A DNA stretch of 64,000 nucleotides from Bradyrhizobium sp. DOA9 (GCF_000617845.2 NZ_DF820425.1:1185690-1249689); one strand, 5' to 3'. Counted from the stretch's first letter, positions 1 through 10,411 are shown. A program made the numbers and translations. Notes: generated by a model from the letters alone, not told the origin.

Positions 1-1
1 G

Positions 2-169
2 TACCGCGCGGTGCTGGCGCGGCTTTATCCCCAAAAGCTCGTCAGGGCCGTGCTGCTCTGGACCGAGACCCTTGAATATATGGAGATTTCGGCCCCCGCG
101 CTGGACGCGGCGCTGGCATCCCTTCATCTCGCTGTGAGCATCCTTGACCCGGCAAGGAGCCGTTCATAG
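2..169 (+). CDS. addA: AddA helicase-nuclease, C-terminal end (partial)
   Basis: This is the last 55 codons of a gene that begins before the window. The translated end contains a YRAVLARLYP...VRAVLLWTETLEYMEI pattern, which resembles the C-terminus of alphaproteobacterial AddA, the helicase/nuclease subunit of the AddAB double-strand-break resection enzyme. The frame is open from base 2 to a TAG at 167-169. It lies about 70 bases upstream of trxA on the same strand, and addA-trxA adjacency is common in Rhizobiales. No catalytic motif is visible in so short a piece, so the name rests on tail similarity and context. Confidence 0.75.
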   Translation, partial: YRAVLARLYPQKLVRAVLLWTETLEYMEISAPALDAALASLHLAVSILDPARSRS

Positions 170-239
170 GTTGACCGCATGATCCCGGGCGCGATTCCAG
201 GTCGCGCCGATTCTCTTTCAACCGAGTGAGGTACTCCCA

Positions 240-560
240 ATGGCCGTTAGCAAGGTTTCCGACGCCGATTTCGAAGCCGAAGTGCTCAAGGCGAACGGCC
301 CCGTGGTCGTCGATTTCTGGGCCGAGTGGTGCGGCCCCTGCCGCATGATCGCACCCGCTCTCGACGAGATCGCCGGCGCGATGGGCGACAAGGTCAAGAT
401 CGTCAAGCTCAATGTCGACGAGAGCCCGAAGACCGCCTCGAAATACGGCGTGATGTCGATCCCGACCCTGATGATCTTCAAGGGCGGCGAGATGGCCTCG
501 CGCCAGGTCGGTGCCGCGCCCAAGGCGAAGCTGCAGCAATGGATCACCTCCGCGGTCTGA
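240..560 (+). CDS. trxA: Thioredoxin
   Basis: A 106-residue, single-domain cytoplasmic thioredoxin that reduces protein disulphides using electrons from thioredoxin reductase. The redox motif WCGPC is at residues 30-34 and the conserved cis-proline is P75 in the MSIPT segment. There is no signal peptide or membrane segment, and the length is normal for TrxA. The ATG is preceded by a GTGAGG ribosome-binding site about nine bases upstream. A strong hairpin terminator follows directly, so the gene probably ends its own transcript or that of addA. Confidence 0.96.
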   Translation: MAVSKVSDADFEAEVLKANGPVVVDFWAEWCGPCRMIAPALDEIAGAMGDKVKIVKLNVDESPKTASKYGVMSIPTLMIFKGGEMASRQVGAAPKAKLQQWITSAV

Positions 561-588
561 TCCAGCTCGCGTAAAGATTATTTTCGAC

Positions 589-613
589 AACGGCCGGCGA
601 AAGCCGGCCGTTT
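589..613 (+). terminator. Rho-independent terminator after trxA
   Basis: A perfect inverted repeat AACGGCCGGC-GAAA-GCCGGCCGTT with a GAAA tetraloop, followed by a short T stretch. It starts 28 bases after the trxA stop codon. Confidence 0.8.
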
Positions 614-654
614 GGCGTTGATGGGACGTGTTCAGCGTATGACGAGTCCCGCCC

Positions 655-1713
655 TTGCCTGCTCCTGCCCGAAAGCGCGACCGCAAGCCCACCGCTCTCG
701 CCGCGATGGAGGCGCGTTCGGTCGACGCGATCCCGCGCGGCAATGAATGGCAATATGAGCCCAAGTGGGACGGCTTCCGCTGCCTGCTGACGAGGAACGG
801 CAGCAAGGTCGACCTGCGCTCCAAATCCGGCGAGGACCTCGCGCGTTATTTCCCGGAAGTCGTCGCCGCGGCCCTGGAGCTGAAGGCCGACCGCTTCACG
901 CTCGATGGCGAACTCGTCGTGCCGCACGGCAAGAGCTTTTCGTTCGACGCGCTGCTGCAACGAATCCACCCGGCGGCAAGCCGCGTGAACAAGCTCTCGC
1001 AGGAGACACCGGCGCTCTACCTCGTCTTCGATCTGCTCGCGACATCCAGAGAGAAAGATCTCGCCGAAAAGACTCTGCGCGAGCGCCGGCCTGCGCTGGA
1101 ATCCTTTGCGAAGTCCAATCTCAAGGGCAGCCTCTTCCGTCTCTCACCGTCGACGACGAGCTACGCCACGGCCAAAAAATGGCTGGCGCAATCCGGCGGC
1201 GGCTCGGATGGCGTCATCGCCAAGCGCATCGACCTGCCCTACCAGGCGGGAAATCGCGACGGCATGCAGAAGATCAAGAAATTCCGCAGCGCCGATTGCG
1301 TGGTCGGCGGCTTCCGCTATGCCACCAACAAGATCGCCGGCCGGAACGTCGTCGGCTCGCTGCTGCTCGGGCTCTACGACGATGACGGCCTGCTGCACCA
1401 TGTCGGCTTCACCTCGGCGATCAAGGCGGAGGCAAAGCCTGCTCTGACCGATCGGCTCGAAGCGCTGATCGGCGAGCCCGGCTTCACCGGCAACGCGCCG
1501 GGCGGGCCGAGCCGCTGGTCGACCGAGCGCTCGGCCAAATGGTGTCCGCTGAAGCCGAAGCTGGTGATCGAGGTCTGCTACGACCATTTCAGCGGCGAGC
1601 GTTTTCGCCACGGCACCTCGATCCTGCGCTGGCGCCCGGACAAGGCCCCGCGGCAATGCACCTTCGAGCAGCTGAAGCAGAAGGCGGCCGATCCGATGAA
1701 GCTGCTGACGTGA
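655..1713 (+). CDS. ATP-dependent DNA ligase (LigC-like, ligase domain only)
   Basis: A 352-residue ATP-dependent DNA ligase that would seal nicks through a lysyl-AMP intermediate. The adenylation motif EPKWDGFR lies at residues 35-42 with K37 as the predicted nucleophile; a later region rich in K-x-K pairs (VIAKRIDLPY, MQKIKKF) fits nucleotidyltransferase motifs IV-V, and the C-terminal third fits an OB fold. There is no polymerase or phosphoesterase domain, so it resembles stand-alone LigC rather than full LigD. The first possible start after an in-frame stop is TTG at 655; an internal ATG at 706 is an alternative that keeps the catalytic motif. No Ku gene is nearby. Confidence 0.88.
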   Translation: MPAPARKRDRKPTALAAMEARSVDAIPRGNEWQYEPKWDGFRCLLTRNGSKVDLRSKSGEDLARYFPEVVAAALELKADRFTLDGELVVPHGKSFSFDALLQRIHPAASRVNKLSQETPALYLVFDLLATSREKDLAEKTLRERRPALESFAKSNLKGSLFRLSPSTTSYATAKKWLAQSGGGSDGVIAKRIDLPYQAGNRDGMQKIKKFRSADCVVGGFRYATNKIAGRNVVGSLLLGLYDDDGLLHHVGFTSAIKAEAKPALTDRLEALIGEPGFTGNAPGGPSRWSTERSAKWCPLKPKLVIEVCYDHFSGERFRHGTSILRWRPDKAPRQCTFEQLKQKAADPMKLLT

Positions 1714-1717
1714 CGCG

Positions 1718-1846
1718 CTCGTGCCCCGGACGCAGCGCGAAGCGCTGCAGAGCCGGGGCCTATGTCGCGGCAAATGTGCTCTGTCGCGCCTGATTCCCGG
1801 CTCTGCGGCTCATCGCTTGCGCGATGCGCCTTGTCCGGGACACGAG
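1718..1846. repeat. Palindromic intergenic repeat (GTGCCCCGGAC type)
   Basis: An imperfect inverted repeat: CTCGTGCCCCGGAC at the left end matches GTCCGGGACACGAG at the right end, with a nested pair around GCAGAGCCGGG and CCCGGCTCTGC. It fills the space between two convergent genes and could act as a bidirectional transcription stop. Similar dispersed elements are common in Bradyrhizobium genomes. Confidence 0.7.
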
Positions 1847-1851
1847 AGGTT

Positions 1852-2598
1852 TTAGCCGATCCACCCCGTCGCCAGCGCGTGCGCCAGCTCTGGCTGACCG
1901 TTGCGGCGCGCCAGCGCGGCCATGGCCTCGTGATCATATGCGACATGCCGGAACGTCACCTGCCACGCGCCATCGACGCGTTCGAGGATCGCATAGCGCG
2001 CGTGCGGCGTTCCGGCCTCGACGACATGCCGGTACGGATGCTTGTCGCGAAAGCCGGGGCTGCCGACGCTGCCGGGATTGACGATCAGCCGGCCGTCGCG
2101 CAGGCGCACGGCGCGGGCGAGATGGGTGTGGGCGCACAGGATCAGCGATTGCGTGACGCCTTGCGCGAGCTGCTCGATCCGATCAAGCGGCGACAGCGCC
2201 ACCGCGCCGTCGGGATGGACGGTGTTGAGCCAGTAGACTTCGTCGTTATCAGGCGTCGCGTGGCAGAGAAACACCTGCTCGCCGAAGACCCGCGTCATCG
2301 GTTGTGCGCGCAGCCAGTCGAGGTGGGCGGCGTCGAGCTGTTCGTAGGCGGGGCGATCCCACGAGCCCATCTTCTCCGGCGGACGGTCGAGCAAGTAGCG
2401 ATCGTGATTGCCGAGCACATGTACGGCGTCGAGCGGCATCAGGATCTCGATGGTGCGGCGCGCATCGAGCGGGCCACTCAGCATGTCGCCGAGATTGACG
2501 ATGTCGGCAATGCCGAGCGCGCGGATGTCGGCGAGCACGGCTTCCAGCGCGAGGTAGTTTCCGTGGATGTCGGCAATCGCGGCAAAGCGCATTGGCAT
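1852..2598 (-). CDS. Calcineurin-like metallophosphoesterase
   Basis: A 248-residue soluble metallophosphoesterase. The metal-binding signatures appear in order: D10-x-H12 (IADIHGN), GD at 37-38 (NLGDML), GNHD at 63-66, and a late CAHTHLA histidine motif. The compact size and arrangement fit the YfcE/MJ0936-like phosphodiesterase group. The physiological substrate cannot be told from the sequence. It is the last gene of the minus-strand run, 16 bases after folC. Two ATGs are possible (2598 and 2592) and change only the first two residues. Confidence 0.9.
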   Translation of the reverse strand: MPMRFAAIADIHGNYLALEAVLADIRALGIADIVNLGDMLSGPLDARRTIEILMPLDAVHVLGNHDRYLLDRPPEKMGSWDRPAYEQLDAAHLDWLRAQPMTRVFGEQVFLCHATPDNDEVYWLNTVHPDGAVALSPLDRIEQLAQGVTQSLILCAHTHLARAVRLRDGRLIVNPGSVGSPGFRDKHPYRHVVEAGTPHARYAILERVDGAWQVTFRHVAYDHEAMAALARRNGQPELAHALATGWIG

Positions 2599-2614
2599 TT
2601 CCTGTAGCCCGGAC

Positions 2615-3958
2615 TTATGCAGGCGGCGTGCCGTTGATCGCCAGCACGTGGCCGGCGAGATACAGCGAGCCGGTGATCAGGATGCGCGGCGGCAGCTCGT
2701 AGGCGAGCTGGGCCAGCGCGCGCAGGGCGGCTTCGACGCCGGGGGCGGGCTCGACGCGCATGCCGAGGCTGCGCGCGGCATCGGCGAGACGGTCGACCGG
2801 CATCGCATTCTCGGTGTCGGGGATCGGCACTGCGATGATGTGACGGGTGAGGCCGGCGAAATTGGCGAGGAAGCCCTGCGCATCCTTGTTGGCCATCATG
2901 CCGGCGATGATCACCAGCGGCCGCGACACCCGCTCCTCGAGATCGCCGACCGCCGCTGCCGCGACCCGCCCGCCTTCGGCATTGTGGCCGCCGTCGAGCC
3001 AGATCTCCGAGCCCTGAGGACCCCAGGACAGCAGCTCGCCAGAGGTGAGGCGCTGCATCCGCGCCGGCCATTCGGCTCCGAGGATGCCGGCCTCGAACGC
3101 GGCGTGGTTGACCTTGATGGTCGGCAGCGCGCGCAACGTCGCGATCGCGAGCCCGGCATTGGCGAATTGGTGGCGGCCGAACAGACGCGGCGCCGGCAGG
3201 TCCATCAAGCCGCGGTCGTCGGAATAGACCAGACGCCCGCGCTCGACATTGACGTGCCAGCTCTCGTTCGCGGCAAACAGCGGCGCATGCATGCGCCGCG
3301 CCTGCGCTTCGATCACGGCCATCGCCTCCGGCATCTGCTCGGCGCAAATCACGGGCACGCCGCGTTTGATGATCGCGGCCTTCTCGCCGGCAATCGACGC
3401 CAGCGTATCGCCGAGGAAATCCATGTGGTCCATGCTGACAGGCGTGATCACGCAGGCCGCAGGCGCATCGACCACGTTGGTCGAATCGAGCCGGCCGCCG
3501 AGACCGACTTCGAGCAGCACCACGTCGGCCGGATTCTGCGCGAACAGCTGGAAGGCAGCGGCGGTCTTCAGCTCGAACAAGGTCGCAGCCTCGCCGGCGT
3601 TGACGCGCTCGACCTCTTCCAGCGCGGCCCGCAGCTCGTCGTCATCGACGAGCACACCGCCACCGACGCGGCCAAGGCGAAAACATTCGTTGATGCGGAC
3701 GAGATAGGGCGAGGTATAGGCGTGGACGCGCAGGCCTGAAGCCTCCAGCGTCGCGCGCAGATAGGCCAGCGTCGAGCCCTTGCCGTTGGTGCCGGCAATG
3801 TGGATCACCGGCGGCAGCTTGCGCTCGGGGTGGCCGAGCCGCTCGAGCAGGCGGTGCATCCGCTCCAGCCCGAGATCGATGCGCTTCTGATGCAGGGCCG
3901 ACAGCCGCCCGATCAATTCGCCGAGCGGTGTCTTTGCACTGTCAGGGGAGGCGTTCAC
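2615..3958 (-). CDS. folC: Bifunctional dihydrofolate/folylpolyglutamate synthase
   Basis: A 447-residue Mur-ligase-family enzyme that adds L-glutamate to dihydropteroate and to folates using ATP. The P-loop GTNGKGS is at residues 56-62, followed by the [10 protein letters not shown] segment, a [10 protein letters not shown] motif and a C-terminal Mur-ligase domain. The start is GTG at 3958, which overlaps the accD stop codon as GTGA, so the two genes are probably translationally coupled. The accD-folC pairing is conserved across alphaproteobacteria and also downstream of trpA. Confidence 0.96.
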   Translation of the reverse strand: MNASPDSAKTPLGELIGRLSALHQKRIDLGLERMHRLLERLGHPERKLPPVIHIAGTNGKGSTLAYLRATLEASGLRVHAYTSPYLVRINECFRLGRVGGGVLVDDDELRAALEEVERVNAGEAATLFELKTAAAFQLFAQNPADVVLLEVGLGGRLDSTNVVDAPAACVITPVSMDHMDFLGDTLASIAGEKAAIIKRGVPVICAEQMPEAMAVIEAQARRMHAPLFAANESWHVNVERGRLVYSDDRGLMDLPAPRLFGRHQFANAGLAIATLRALPTIKVNHAAFEAGILGAEWPARMQRLTSGELLSWGPQGSEIWLDGGHNAEGGRVAAAAVGDLEERVSRPLVIIAGMMANKDAQGFLANFAGLTRHIIAVPIPDTENAMPVDRLADAARSLGMRVEPAPGVEAALRALAQLAYELPPRILITGSLYLAGHVLAINGTPPA

Positions 3959-4896
3959 GCGTGCGGCGCAGCCGGCGCCGTCTCGGCGGCCGATACGATC
4001 TGCGCCGGGCTCGCGACCGGCTCAGCGGACTTCGATGCACCTTCCTGCGCCGGCGCCTTGGTCAAGAGGCGGCAGAGCCGCGCCAGCGTCGGCCGCAGCT
4101 CGTGGCGATGCACGACCATGTCGACCATGCCGTGCTCCTTGAGATATTCGGCGCGCTGGAAACCCTCGGGCAGCTTCTCGCGGATGGTCTGCTCGATCAC
4201 GCGCGCGCCGGCAAAGCCGATCAGCGCGCCGGGCTCGGCGATCTGCACATCGCCGAGCATCGCATAGGATGCGGTGACACCGCCGGTCGTGGGGTTGGTC
4301 AGCACGACGATGTAGGGCAGCTTTGCCTCGCGCAGCATCTGCACCGCAACGGTGGTGCGCGGCATCTGCATCAAGGACAAGATGCCTTCCTGCATGCGCG
4401 CGCCGCCGCTCGCCGCGAACACGATGAACGGCGACTTCTTCTCGACCGCGAGCTCCATGCCGCGCACGATGGCCTCGCCCGCGGCCATGCCGAGCGAGCC
4501 GCCCATGAAGTCGAAATCCTGCACGGCGACGACGACGGCGGCGCCTTCGAGCTTGCCGTAGCCGACCTTGACCGCATCGTTCAGATTGGTCCGCGCCCGC
4601 GCATCCTTGATGCGGTCGGCATATTTCTTCTCGTCGCGGAACTTGAGCGGATCAGGCGTGACCTCCGGCAGCGCGACGTCGAACCAGGTCTCGTTGTCGA
4701 AGATCGACTTGAGACGCGCCACCGCGCCCATGCGCATGTGGTAGTTCGAGCCGGGGATGACGAACTGGTTGGCCTCGACGTCCTTGTAGAACACGAGCTG
4801 TCCGGAATCCGGGCACTTGATCCACAGATTCTCCGGCGTCTCCCGCCGCAGCATGTTGCGGATCTTCGGCCGAACCACATTGGTAAGCCAGTTCAT
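3955..4896 (-). CDS. accD: Acetyl-CoA carboxylase carboxyltransferase subunit beta
   Basis: The 313-residue beta subunit of the acetyl-CoA carboxylase carboxyltransferase, which with AccA moves carboxyl from carboxybiotin to acetyl-CoA in fatty acid synthesis. The start at 4896 gives the family N-terminus [13 protein letters not shown]; an in-frame extension upstream to 4968 is not supported. The crotonase-fold core is visible ([33 protein letters not shown]). The N-terminal zinc-ribbon region keeps only one of the four usual cysteines ([10 protein letters not shown], then no second CPxC). The C-terminus after about residue 285 is Ala/Pro-rich. Confidence 0.96.
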   Translation of the reverse strand: MNWLTNVVRPKIRNMLRRETPENLWIKCPDSGQLVFYKDVEANQFVIPGSNYHMRMGAVARLKSIFDNETWFDVALPEVTPDPLKFRDEKKYADRIKDARARTNLNDAVKVGYGKLEGAAVVVAVQDFDFMGGSLGMAAGEAIVRGMELAVEKKSPFIVFAASGGARMQEGILSLMQMPRTTVAVQMLREAKLPYIVVLTNPTTGGVTASYAMLGDVQIAEPGALIGFAGARVIEQTIREKLPEGFQRAEYLKEHGMVDMVVHRHELRPTLARLCRLLTKAPAQEGASKSAEPVASPAQIVSAAETAPAAPHA

Positions 4897-5005
4897 GGTT
4901 TGCTCCGATGTGCGATCCCGCATGGAATCGCCTGAAGGATATATGGCGGCCGGGCATCGGCCCGGCAAGCCGCCGTGTCGACTGCCCCAAAAGCGGAATT
5001 ATGGC

Positions 5006-5842
5006 CTATTCCGCCGCCTGCTGCGCGCCCTTGACGCCCTGGGCCAGGGCGGCCGTCAATTCGGCGACGGCGTTAACGGTTTTGGCGGTCGCCCGCCCCT
5101 CGGCATCGAGGCTGTTCTTGAGCGCGTCGACCAGTGCGGTGCCGACCACCGAACCATCGGCCTTCTCGGCAATGGCGCGTGCCGCCTCCGGCGTGCGGAT
5201 GCCGAAACCGACGCAGATCGGCAAGCCAGTATGCCGCTTGATGCGCGCGACGGCTTCGCCGACGGCATTGGCGTCCGCCGCCGCTGCACCGGTGATGCCG
5301 GCGATCGAGACGTAATAGACAAAGCCTGATGTGTTCGCGAGCACCGCGGGCAGGCGCTTCTCGTCGGTGGTCGGGGTCGCCAGGCGAATGAAGTTCAGCC
5401 CCGCCTTCAGCGCGGGAATGCAGAGCTCGTCGTCCTCCTCCGGCGGCAAATCGACGATGATCAGGCCGTCGACGCCCGATGTCTTGGCATCGGCCAGAAA
5501 CTTGTCGACGCCGTAGATGTAGATCGGATTGTAATAGCCCATCAGCACCAGCGGCGTGACATTGTCGTCCTTGCGGAAGGAGCGCACCAGCTCCAGCGTC
5601 TTCTTCAAGGTCATGCCGACCTTGAGCGCACGCAGGCCGGCTGCCTGGATCGAAGGACCATCCGCCATCGGATCGGTGAAGGGAATGCCGAGCTCGATGA
5701 CGTCGGCGCCGGACTTCGGCAGCGCCTTGACGATCTCGAGCGAGGTCGCGGGATCGGGATCGCCGGCCATCACATAGGTGACGAAGGCCGCACGTCCCTG
5801 GCTTTTCAGCTCGGCAAAACGGGTGTCGATGCGCGTGGTCAT
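5006..5842 (-). CDS. trpA: Tryptophan synthase alpha chain
   Basis: The 278-residue alpha subunit of tryptophan synthase, which cleaves indole-3-glycerol phosphate to indole and glyceraldehyde-3-phosphate. Catalytic E50 ([11 protein letters not shown]) and D61 (MADGPSIQ) are in place, and the phosphate-binding GFGI segment (VGFGIRTPE) is present. The length is normal. In most relatives trpA directly follows trpB; here 496 bases separate them because a repeat-bounded DUF559 gene lies between, so trpA must be read through that insert or have its own promoter. Confidence 0.97.
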   Translation of the reverse strand: MTTRIDTRFAELKSQGRAAFVTYVMAGDPDPATSLEIVKALPKSGADVIELGIPFTDPMADGPSIQAAGLRALKVGMTLKKTLELVRSFRKDDNVTPLVLMGYYNPIYIYGVDKFLADAKTSGVDGLIIVDLPPEEDDELCIPALKAGLNFIRLATPTTDEKRLPAVLANTSGFVYYVSIAGITGAAAADANAVGEAVARIKRHTGLPICVGFGIRTPEAARAIAEKADGSVVGTALVDALKNSLDAEGRATAKTVNAVAELTAALAQGVKGAQQAAE

Positions 5843-5865
5843 GTTTCAGCGGCCGCGGTGCTATA

Positions 5866-5914
5866 CCTCTCCCCTCCGGGGAGAGGTCGGCTGCGAAGCA
5901 GCCGGGTGAGGGGG
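5866..5914. repeat. Left arm of double-hairpin repeat
   Basis: Two adjacent perfect stems, CCTCTCCCC-tcc-GGGGAGAGG then CGGCTGC-gaa-GCAGCCG, followed by GGTGAGGGGG. An inverted copy at 6269-6316 differs mainly in the two loops. The GTGAGGGGG end of the arm sits directly before the ATG of the DUF559 gene and could serve as its ribosome-binding site. Confidence 0.93.
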
Positions 5915-6259
5915 ATGGAGAGGTTCAAGTCCAGAGCGCGACGGCTCCGCGAGTCGCAGACGAGCGCCGAAGCGAAGCTTTGGCAGGCGCTGCGCAACCG
6001 GCAGCTCGCCCGCTGGAAGTTTCGTCGCCAGCATCCGATCGACCGGTATGTGGTCGATTTCGTGACGCTGGACGGCAAGCTCATCATTGAAGTTGACGGC
6101 GTCACCCATTCCAGCTCGACCGAAATCGAACGCGACAAGGTGAGGACCGAAGTTCTTGAGGCCTGCGGCTTCCTTGTCCTTCGCGTATCGAACACGGACG
6201 TGTACGAAAATCTTGAAGGTGTCCTTGAGCTCATCCGGACATCATTAAGGTTCGAGTGA
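5915..6259 (+). CDS. DUF559 (PD-(D/E)xK nuclease-like) protein inside trpBA
   Basis: A 114-residue protein of the DUF559 family, related to Vsr-like endonucleases. Visible features are a basic N-terminus, KLWQALRNRQ, the FRRQHPI segment, and a candidate PD-(D/E)xK site with D48 (YVVDF), E59 (LIIEV) and D61 (VDGVTH). The start is placed at ATG 5915; the open frame runs upstream to 5858 only because the repeat arm is open. It runs opposite to trpB and trpA and is bounded by inverted repeat arms. The reaction of DUF559 proteins is not established; a mobile-element or repeat-linked nuclease is my inference. Confidence 0.85.
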   Translation: MERFKSRARRLRESQTSAEAKLWQALRNRQLARWKFRRQHPIDRYVVDFVTLDGKLIIEVDGVTHSSSTEIERDKVRTEVLEACGFLVLRVSNTDVYENLEGVLELIRTSLRFE

Positions 6260-6268
6260 GCGGATAGA

Positions 6269-6316
6269 CCCCTCACCCGGCTGCTACGCAGCCGACCTCT
6301 CCCCTGCGGGGAGAGG
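6269..6316. repeat. Right arm of double-hairpin repeat (inverted)
   Basis: CCCCTCACC-CGGCTGC-tac-GCAGCCG-A-CCTCTCCCC-tgc-GGGGAGAGG. This is the reverse complement of the 5866-5914 arm with different loop bases, so the two arms could pair over almost 50 bases in a transcript crossing the trpB-trpA gap. Confidence 0.93.
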
Positions 6317-6338
6317 TGAAGAGAGCGCGACACCCGCC

Positions 6339-7552
<1,214 letters not shown>

Positions 7553-7556
<4 letters not shown>

Positions 7557-8224
7557 CTGACGCTCAACTCTTGACTGGCATCTTGGCTGGCGCGCGCGGC
7601 GCGGATGAAGGCCTTGATCATGTCGGGGTCTTTCACGCCGGGGGCGCTCTCGACGCCCGAGGACACGTCGACGCCGCCGGCGCGGGTGACGCGCAGGGCC
7701 TCAGTGAGATTGTCGGCGTGCAGCCCGCCCGAGACCATGTAGGGCAGTTTCAGATCGAGGTTTTCGAGCAGGTGCCAGTCGAAGGGTTCCCCGAGACCGC
7801 CGGGCCGCGTCGCATCCTTGGGCGCGCGCGCGTCGAACAGGATGCGGTCGGCGACGGCGGCGTAGCCGGGCAGCACCGCGAGATCGGCTGAGGTTGCGAC
7901 CGGCACCGCCTTCATCACCGGGCGGCCGAAGCGCTGCTTGATGTCGCGCAGCCGCGCCACGCTCTCCTTGCCGTGGAGCTGGAAAATGTCCGGCGACAGC
8001 GCGTCCATGATGTTGTCCAGCGTGGCGTCATCGGCATCGACCGTGAGCGCCACCTTGAGCGCGCGCCGCTGCACCTGACGGCCGAGATCACGGCCGAGCT
8101 CCAGGGACAGGTGCCGGGGCGACGGCGGGAAGAACACGAACCCGACCATGTCGGCGCCGGCGTCGAGCGCCGTTTCGAGCATCTCGCGCGTGGACAGGCC
8201 GCAGATCTTGACGAGCAGGGACAT
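7553..8224 (-). CDS. trpF: Phosphoribosylanthranilate isomerase
   Basis: A 223-residue TIM-barrel enzyme that converts phosphoribosylanthranilate to the carboxyphenylamino-deoxyribulose phosphate of tryptophan synthesis. The N-terminal KICGLST contains the general-base cysteine C8, [14 protein letters not shown] matches the family, and LFDARAP plus GGLHADN carry the later catalytic aspartate and phosphate-binding residues. The ATG at 8224 gives the family start MSLLVKICG; the open frame upstream is spurious. It overlaps trpB by four bases. Confidence 0.96.
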
Positions 8225-8291
8225 GGTCTCAAAGCGGGTGGAGGCCGCGGGTCCGCGGCCGGAAAACCGGGTTTTTCGGTCGGGGCCGCTT

Positions 8292-8684
8292 CTACAACGT
8301 CGCGCGCTGCTTGTCTCGCCCGACGGGCCCGTACAGGCCCATCCCGGAGGGAACGGGAAGGCGCTGGGCCTCCGGTTTCGACGCCGTCGCCTGGGCCCGC
8401 AGATCGGCCAGTTCGGCCCTGGCAATCCGGGCCTCCGCGTCATTCCGGCGCGCCGCGCGCCGCCAGCGCCGCTGGCCGAACCAGACGGCGGAGCCGCCCG
8501 CGACGACGCCCAGGGCCGCCACCAGGATCAGCAGCAGGAACAGCGGCAGGGTGATCGACAGCGAGGGATCGTCGGCAATGAAGGGGTCGAAGGAGACCGT
8601 GACGAAATGCCGGTTGGCGACGGCGAACGCCACCAGGATCAGGCCCAGCGGGATCACGATCAGCGCGGTCAGGAACTTTCGCAT
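8292..8684 (-). CDS. LapA-domain (DUF1049) inner-membrane protein
   Basis: A protein of about 130 residues with two hydrophobic segments near residues 4-22 and 42-64, then a basic and helical cytoplasmic tail. This is the architecture of DUF1049/LapA proteins, which in E. coli (LapA, YciS) work with LapB in controlling LPS synthesis. No lapB is next to it here. It lies between ihfB and trpF, as in other Bradyrhizobium-type genomes. ATG 8684 (MRKFL) is preferred over an upstream TTG at 8708. The function in this organism is unknown. Confidence 0.82.
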   Translation of the reverse strand: MRKFLTALIVIPLGLILVAFAVANRHFVTVSFDPFIADDPSLSITLPLFLLLILVAALGVVAGGSAVWFGQRRWRRAARRNDAEARIARAELADLRAQATASKPEAQRLPVPSGMGLYGPVGRDKQRATL

Positions 8685-8766
8685 CTCGCTTCGCTCGCCT
8701 TGAATCAAGCTTGCGGCCGCATCCTGTGCGACCGCGAAAAACCCTAAAGCGCGCTCACATCGCGCC

Positions 8767-9072
8767 TTAGTCTACGCCGCCGGGATCCGGATGGTCGCGA
8801 TTCAGCCGCTCGCGCATCTCCTTGCCGGTCTTGAAGAACGGAACGCTCTTCTGATCGACGGGCACATGGGCGCCGGTGCGTGGATTGCGCCCTGCGCGCG
8901 CAGGGCGATGCTTGACCGAGAAAGCACCGAAGCCGCGCAGCTCGACGCGATCACCGCGTGCAAGCGCCGCTACGATCTCTTCGAGAATCGCATTCACAAT
9001 GTTCTCGACATCCCGCTGGTACAGATGCGGGTTGTGCTCGGCGATACGCTGAACAAGTTCGGATTTGATCAT
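8767..9072 (-). CDS. ihfB: Integration host factor subunit beta
   Basis: A 101-residue DNA-bending protein of the HU/IHF family. The N-terminus [17 protein letters not shown], the [17 protein letters not shown] core and the beta-arm segment [31 protein letters not shown] fit the beta subunit, which pairs with IhfA to bend DNA at recombination, replication and sigma-54 promoters. It sits in the conserved rpsA-sppA-ihfB order of alphaproteobacteria. Confidence 0.95.
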   Translation of the reverse strand: MIKSELVQRIAEHNPHLYQRDVENIVNAILEEIVAALARGDRVELRGFGAFSVKHRPARAGRNPRTGAHVPVDQKSVPFFKTGKEMRERLNRDHPDPGGVD

Positions 9073-9244
9073 CGAGAGATAGGACCCGGGAGCGTGCGGA
9101 TGACCATTTCCGTGAAAATACCGTGATCTGTCAAGACGCTAAATCAAGGTTGGGCATCGTGAAAATGCGTGACAAATGCCGAAAAAGCAGGCTGCGCCGG
9201 CACGCGCCAGACGGGAAAAAGCTCTGGAACTCGCCTGTCTCCGG

Positions 9245-10225
9245 TCAGTTCGACGCAGCCGGCTGCCATAAGGCCAGCATTCCATCCATTCCGAGCCGAT
9301 CCACCGCCTGCGCGACCCCGGTTTGCCCGATCTGGTGGGCGATCGAGCCCAAACCGAGCGCTTCCAGCGTCAATGCGGCCGCGGTCTTCAGGAACGGCAG
9401 GTCGCCGAAGCGCGGCTGGAGCTTGTAATCGCGCACGGGAAGCCCCTTCTTGACGCCCTTCTGCTCGACCAGCCAGGTCACGGCCGTCTTCTCGTCGCCG
9501 ATCTGGTCGATCAGCTTGAGATCGATCGCCTGGCGCCCGGTGAAGACGCGGCCATCTGCAACTTTTTCGAGCTGCGTGTCATCCATGCCACGCCGCTCCT
9601 TCACCATTCCCTTGAACCAGGCATAGGAATCCTTCACCAGCGCATCGAGGGCGGCGCGCGCCTCCGGACTGGTCGGCTCAAAACCGTTGGGCGCGGCCTT
9701 CAGCGGCGAGGACTTCACCTCCTCGACCTTGACCCCGATGGTCTTCAGGAGCTCGGTGACGTTGGGGTACTGGAACAGCACGCCGATGGAGCCGATCAGG
9801 GAGCTCTGCTGGGCGACGATATGGTCGCTCGCAATCGCCGTGATGTAGCCTCCGGAGGCAGCCAGGCCCTCCACCACCACGACCAGCGGCTTTTTCGCCT
9901 TGAGACGAACGAGCGAGTCATAGAGCTGCTCGGAGCCGGCCGTGGTGCCGCCGGGCGAATTGATGTGAACGATGACGGCGGCGGCCTGCGAATTCTCCAG
10001 TCGCTCCAGTGCCTGCGTCCGATCGGAATCGCTGCGGATCAATCCCTCGATATGGACGCGCGCGATCGAGCCGGCCGATGCGAAGGTGCCGCGTGCACCG
10101 GGCGTCGCCATCAGCGCGAAGCTTGCAATCGCCGCGATCGCGATCAGCGCTGCCATCACACGCCAGAACGTCAGCTTGCGGCGAATCCTGCGGCGATCGA
10201 CGATGATGTCCGAATCGAGCGACAT
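9245..10225 (-). CDS. sppA: Signal peptide peptidase SppA
   Basis: A 326-residue membrane-anchored serine protease that degrades leftover signal peptides. It has one N-terminal transmembrane segment at about residues 20-43 after a basic stretch (DRRRIRRKLTFWR). The ClpP-like fold is visible: the HINSPGG segment, the nucleophile serine region GLAASGGYITA, and a lysine in the VKSSPLKAAP segment for the Ser/Lys dyad. The length fits the short SppA type rather than the 67-kDa E. coli form. It lies downstream of rpsA behind that gene's terminator, so it may have its own promoter. Confidence 0.93.
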   Translation of the reverse strand: MSLDSDIIVDRRRIRRKLTFWRVMAALIAIAAIASFALMATPGARGTFASAGSIARVHIEGLIRSDSDRTQALERLENSQAAAVIVHINSPGGTTAGSEQLYDSLVRLKAKKPLVVVVEGLAASGGYITAIASDHIVAQQSSLIGSIGVLFQYPNVTELLKTIGVKVEEVKSSPLKAAPNGFEPTSPEARAALDALVKDSYAWFKGMVKERRGMDDTQLEKVADGRVFTGRQAIDLKLIDQIGDEKTAVTWLVEQKGVKKGLPVRDYKLQPRFGDLPFLKTAAALTLEALGLGSIAHQIGQTGVAQAVDRLGMDGMLALWQPAASN

Positions 10226-10330
10226 CGGAATATCTCCAAATGAAAGATCAGGCGCGTTGCGGCGTGACCATCGGCTTATGTGGATACATCAATTGCGGCG
10301 CAATTTGAAGAAAACAAGGCCTGCGGCTGC

Positions 10331-10365
10331 GTAGCCCGGCTGGAGCGCAGCGTATTCCGGGCTAC
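10331..10365. repeat. Short palindromic repeat (GTAGCCCGG type)
   Basis: GTAGCCCGG at the left pairs with CCGGGCTAC at the right across 17 bases. A related CGTAGCCCG...CGGGCT unit occurs near 15198-15222, so this is a dispersed repeat family. Confidence 0.7.
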
Positions 10366-10383
10366 AGTAGGACGAGCACACAC

Positions 10384-10411
10384 AAAAAAGCCCCGGCTTG
10401 CGCCGGGGCTT
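10384..10411 (-). terminator. Rho-independent terminator of rpsA
   Basis: On the minus strand, a 10-bp perfect stem AAGCCCCGGC / GCCGGGGCTT with a four-base loop is followed by a run of Ts, 23 bases after the rpsA stop codon. Confidence 0.9.
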
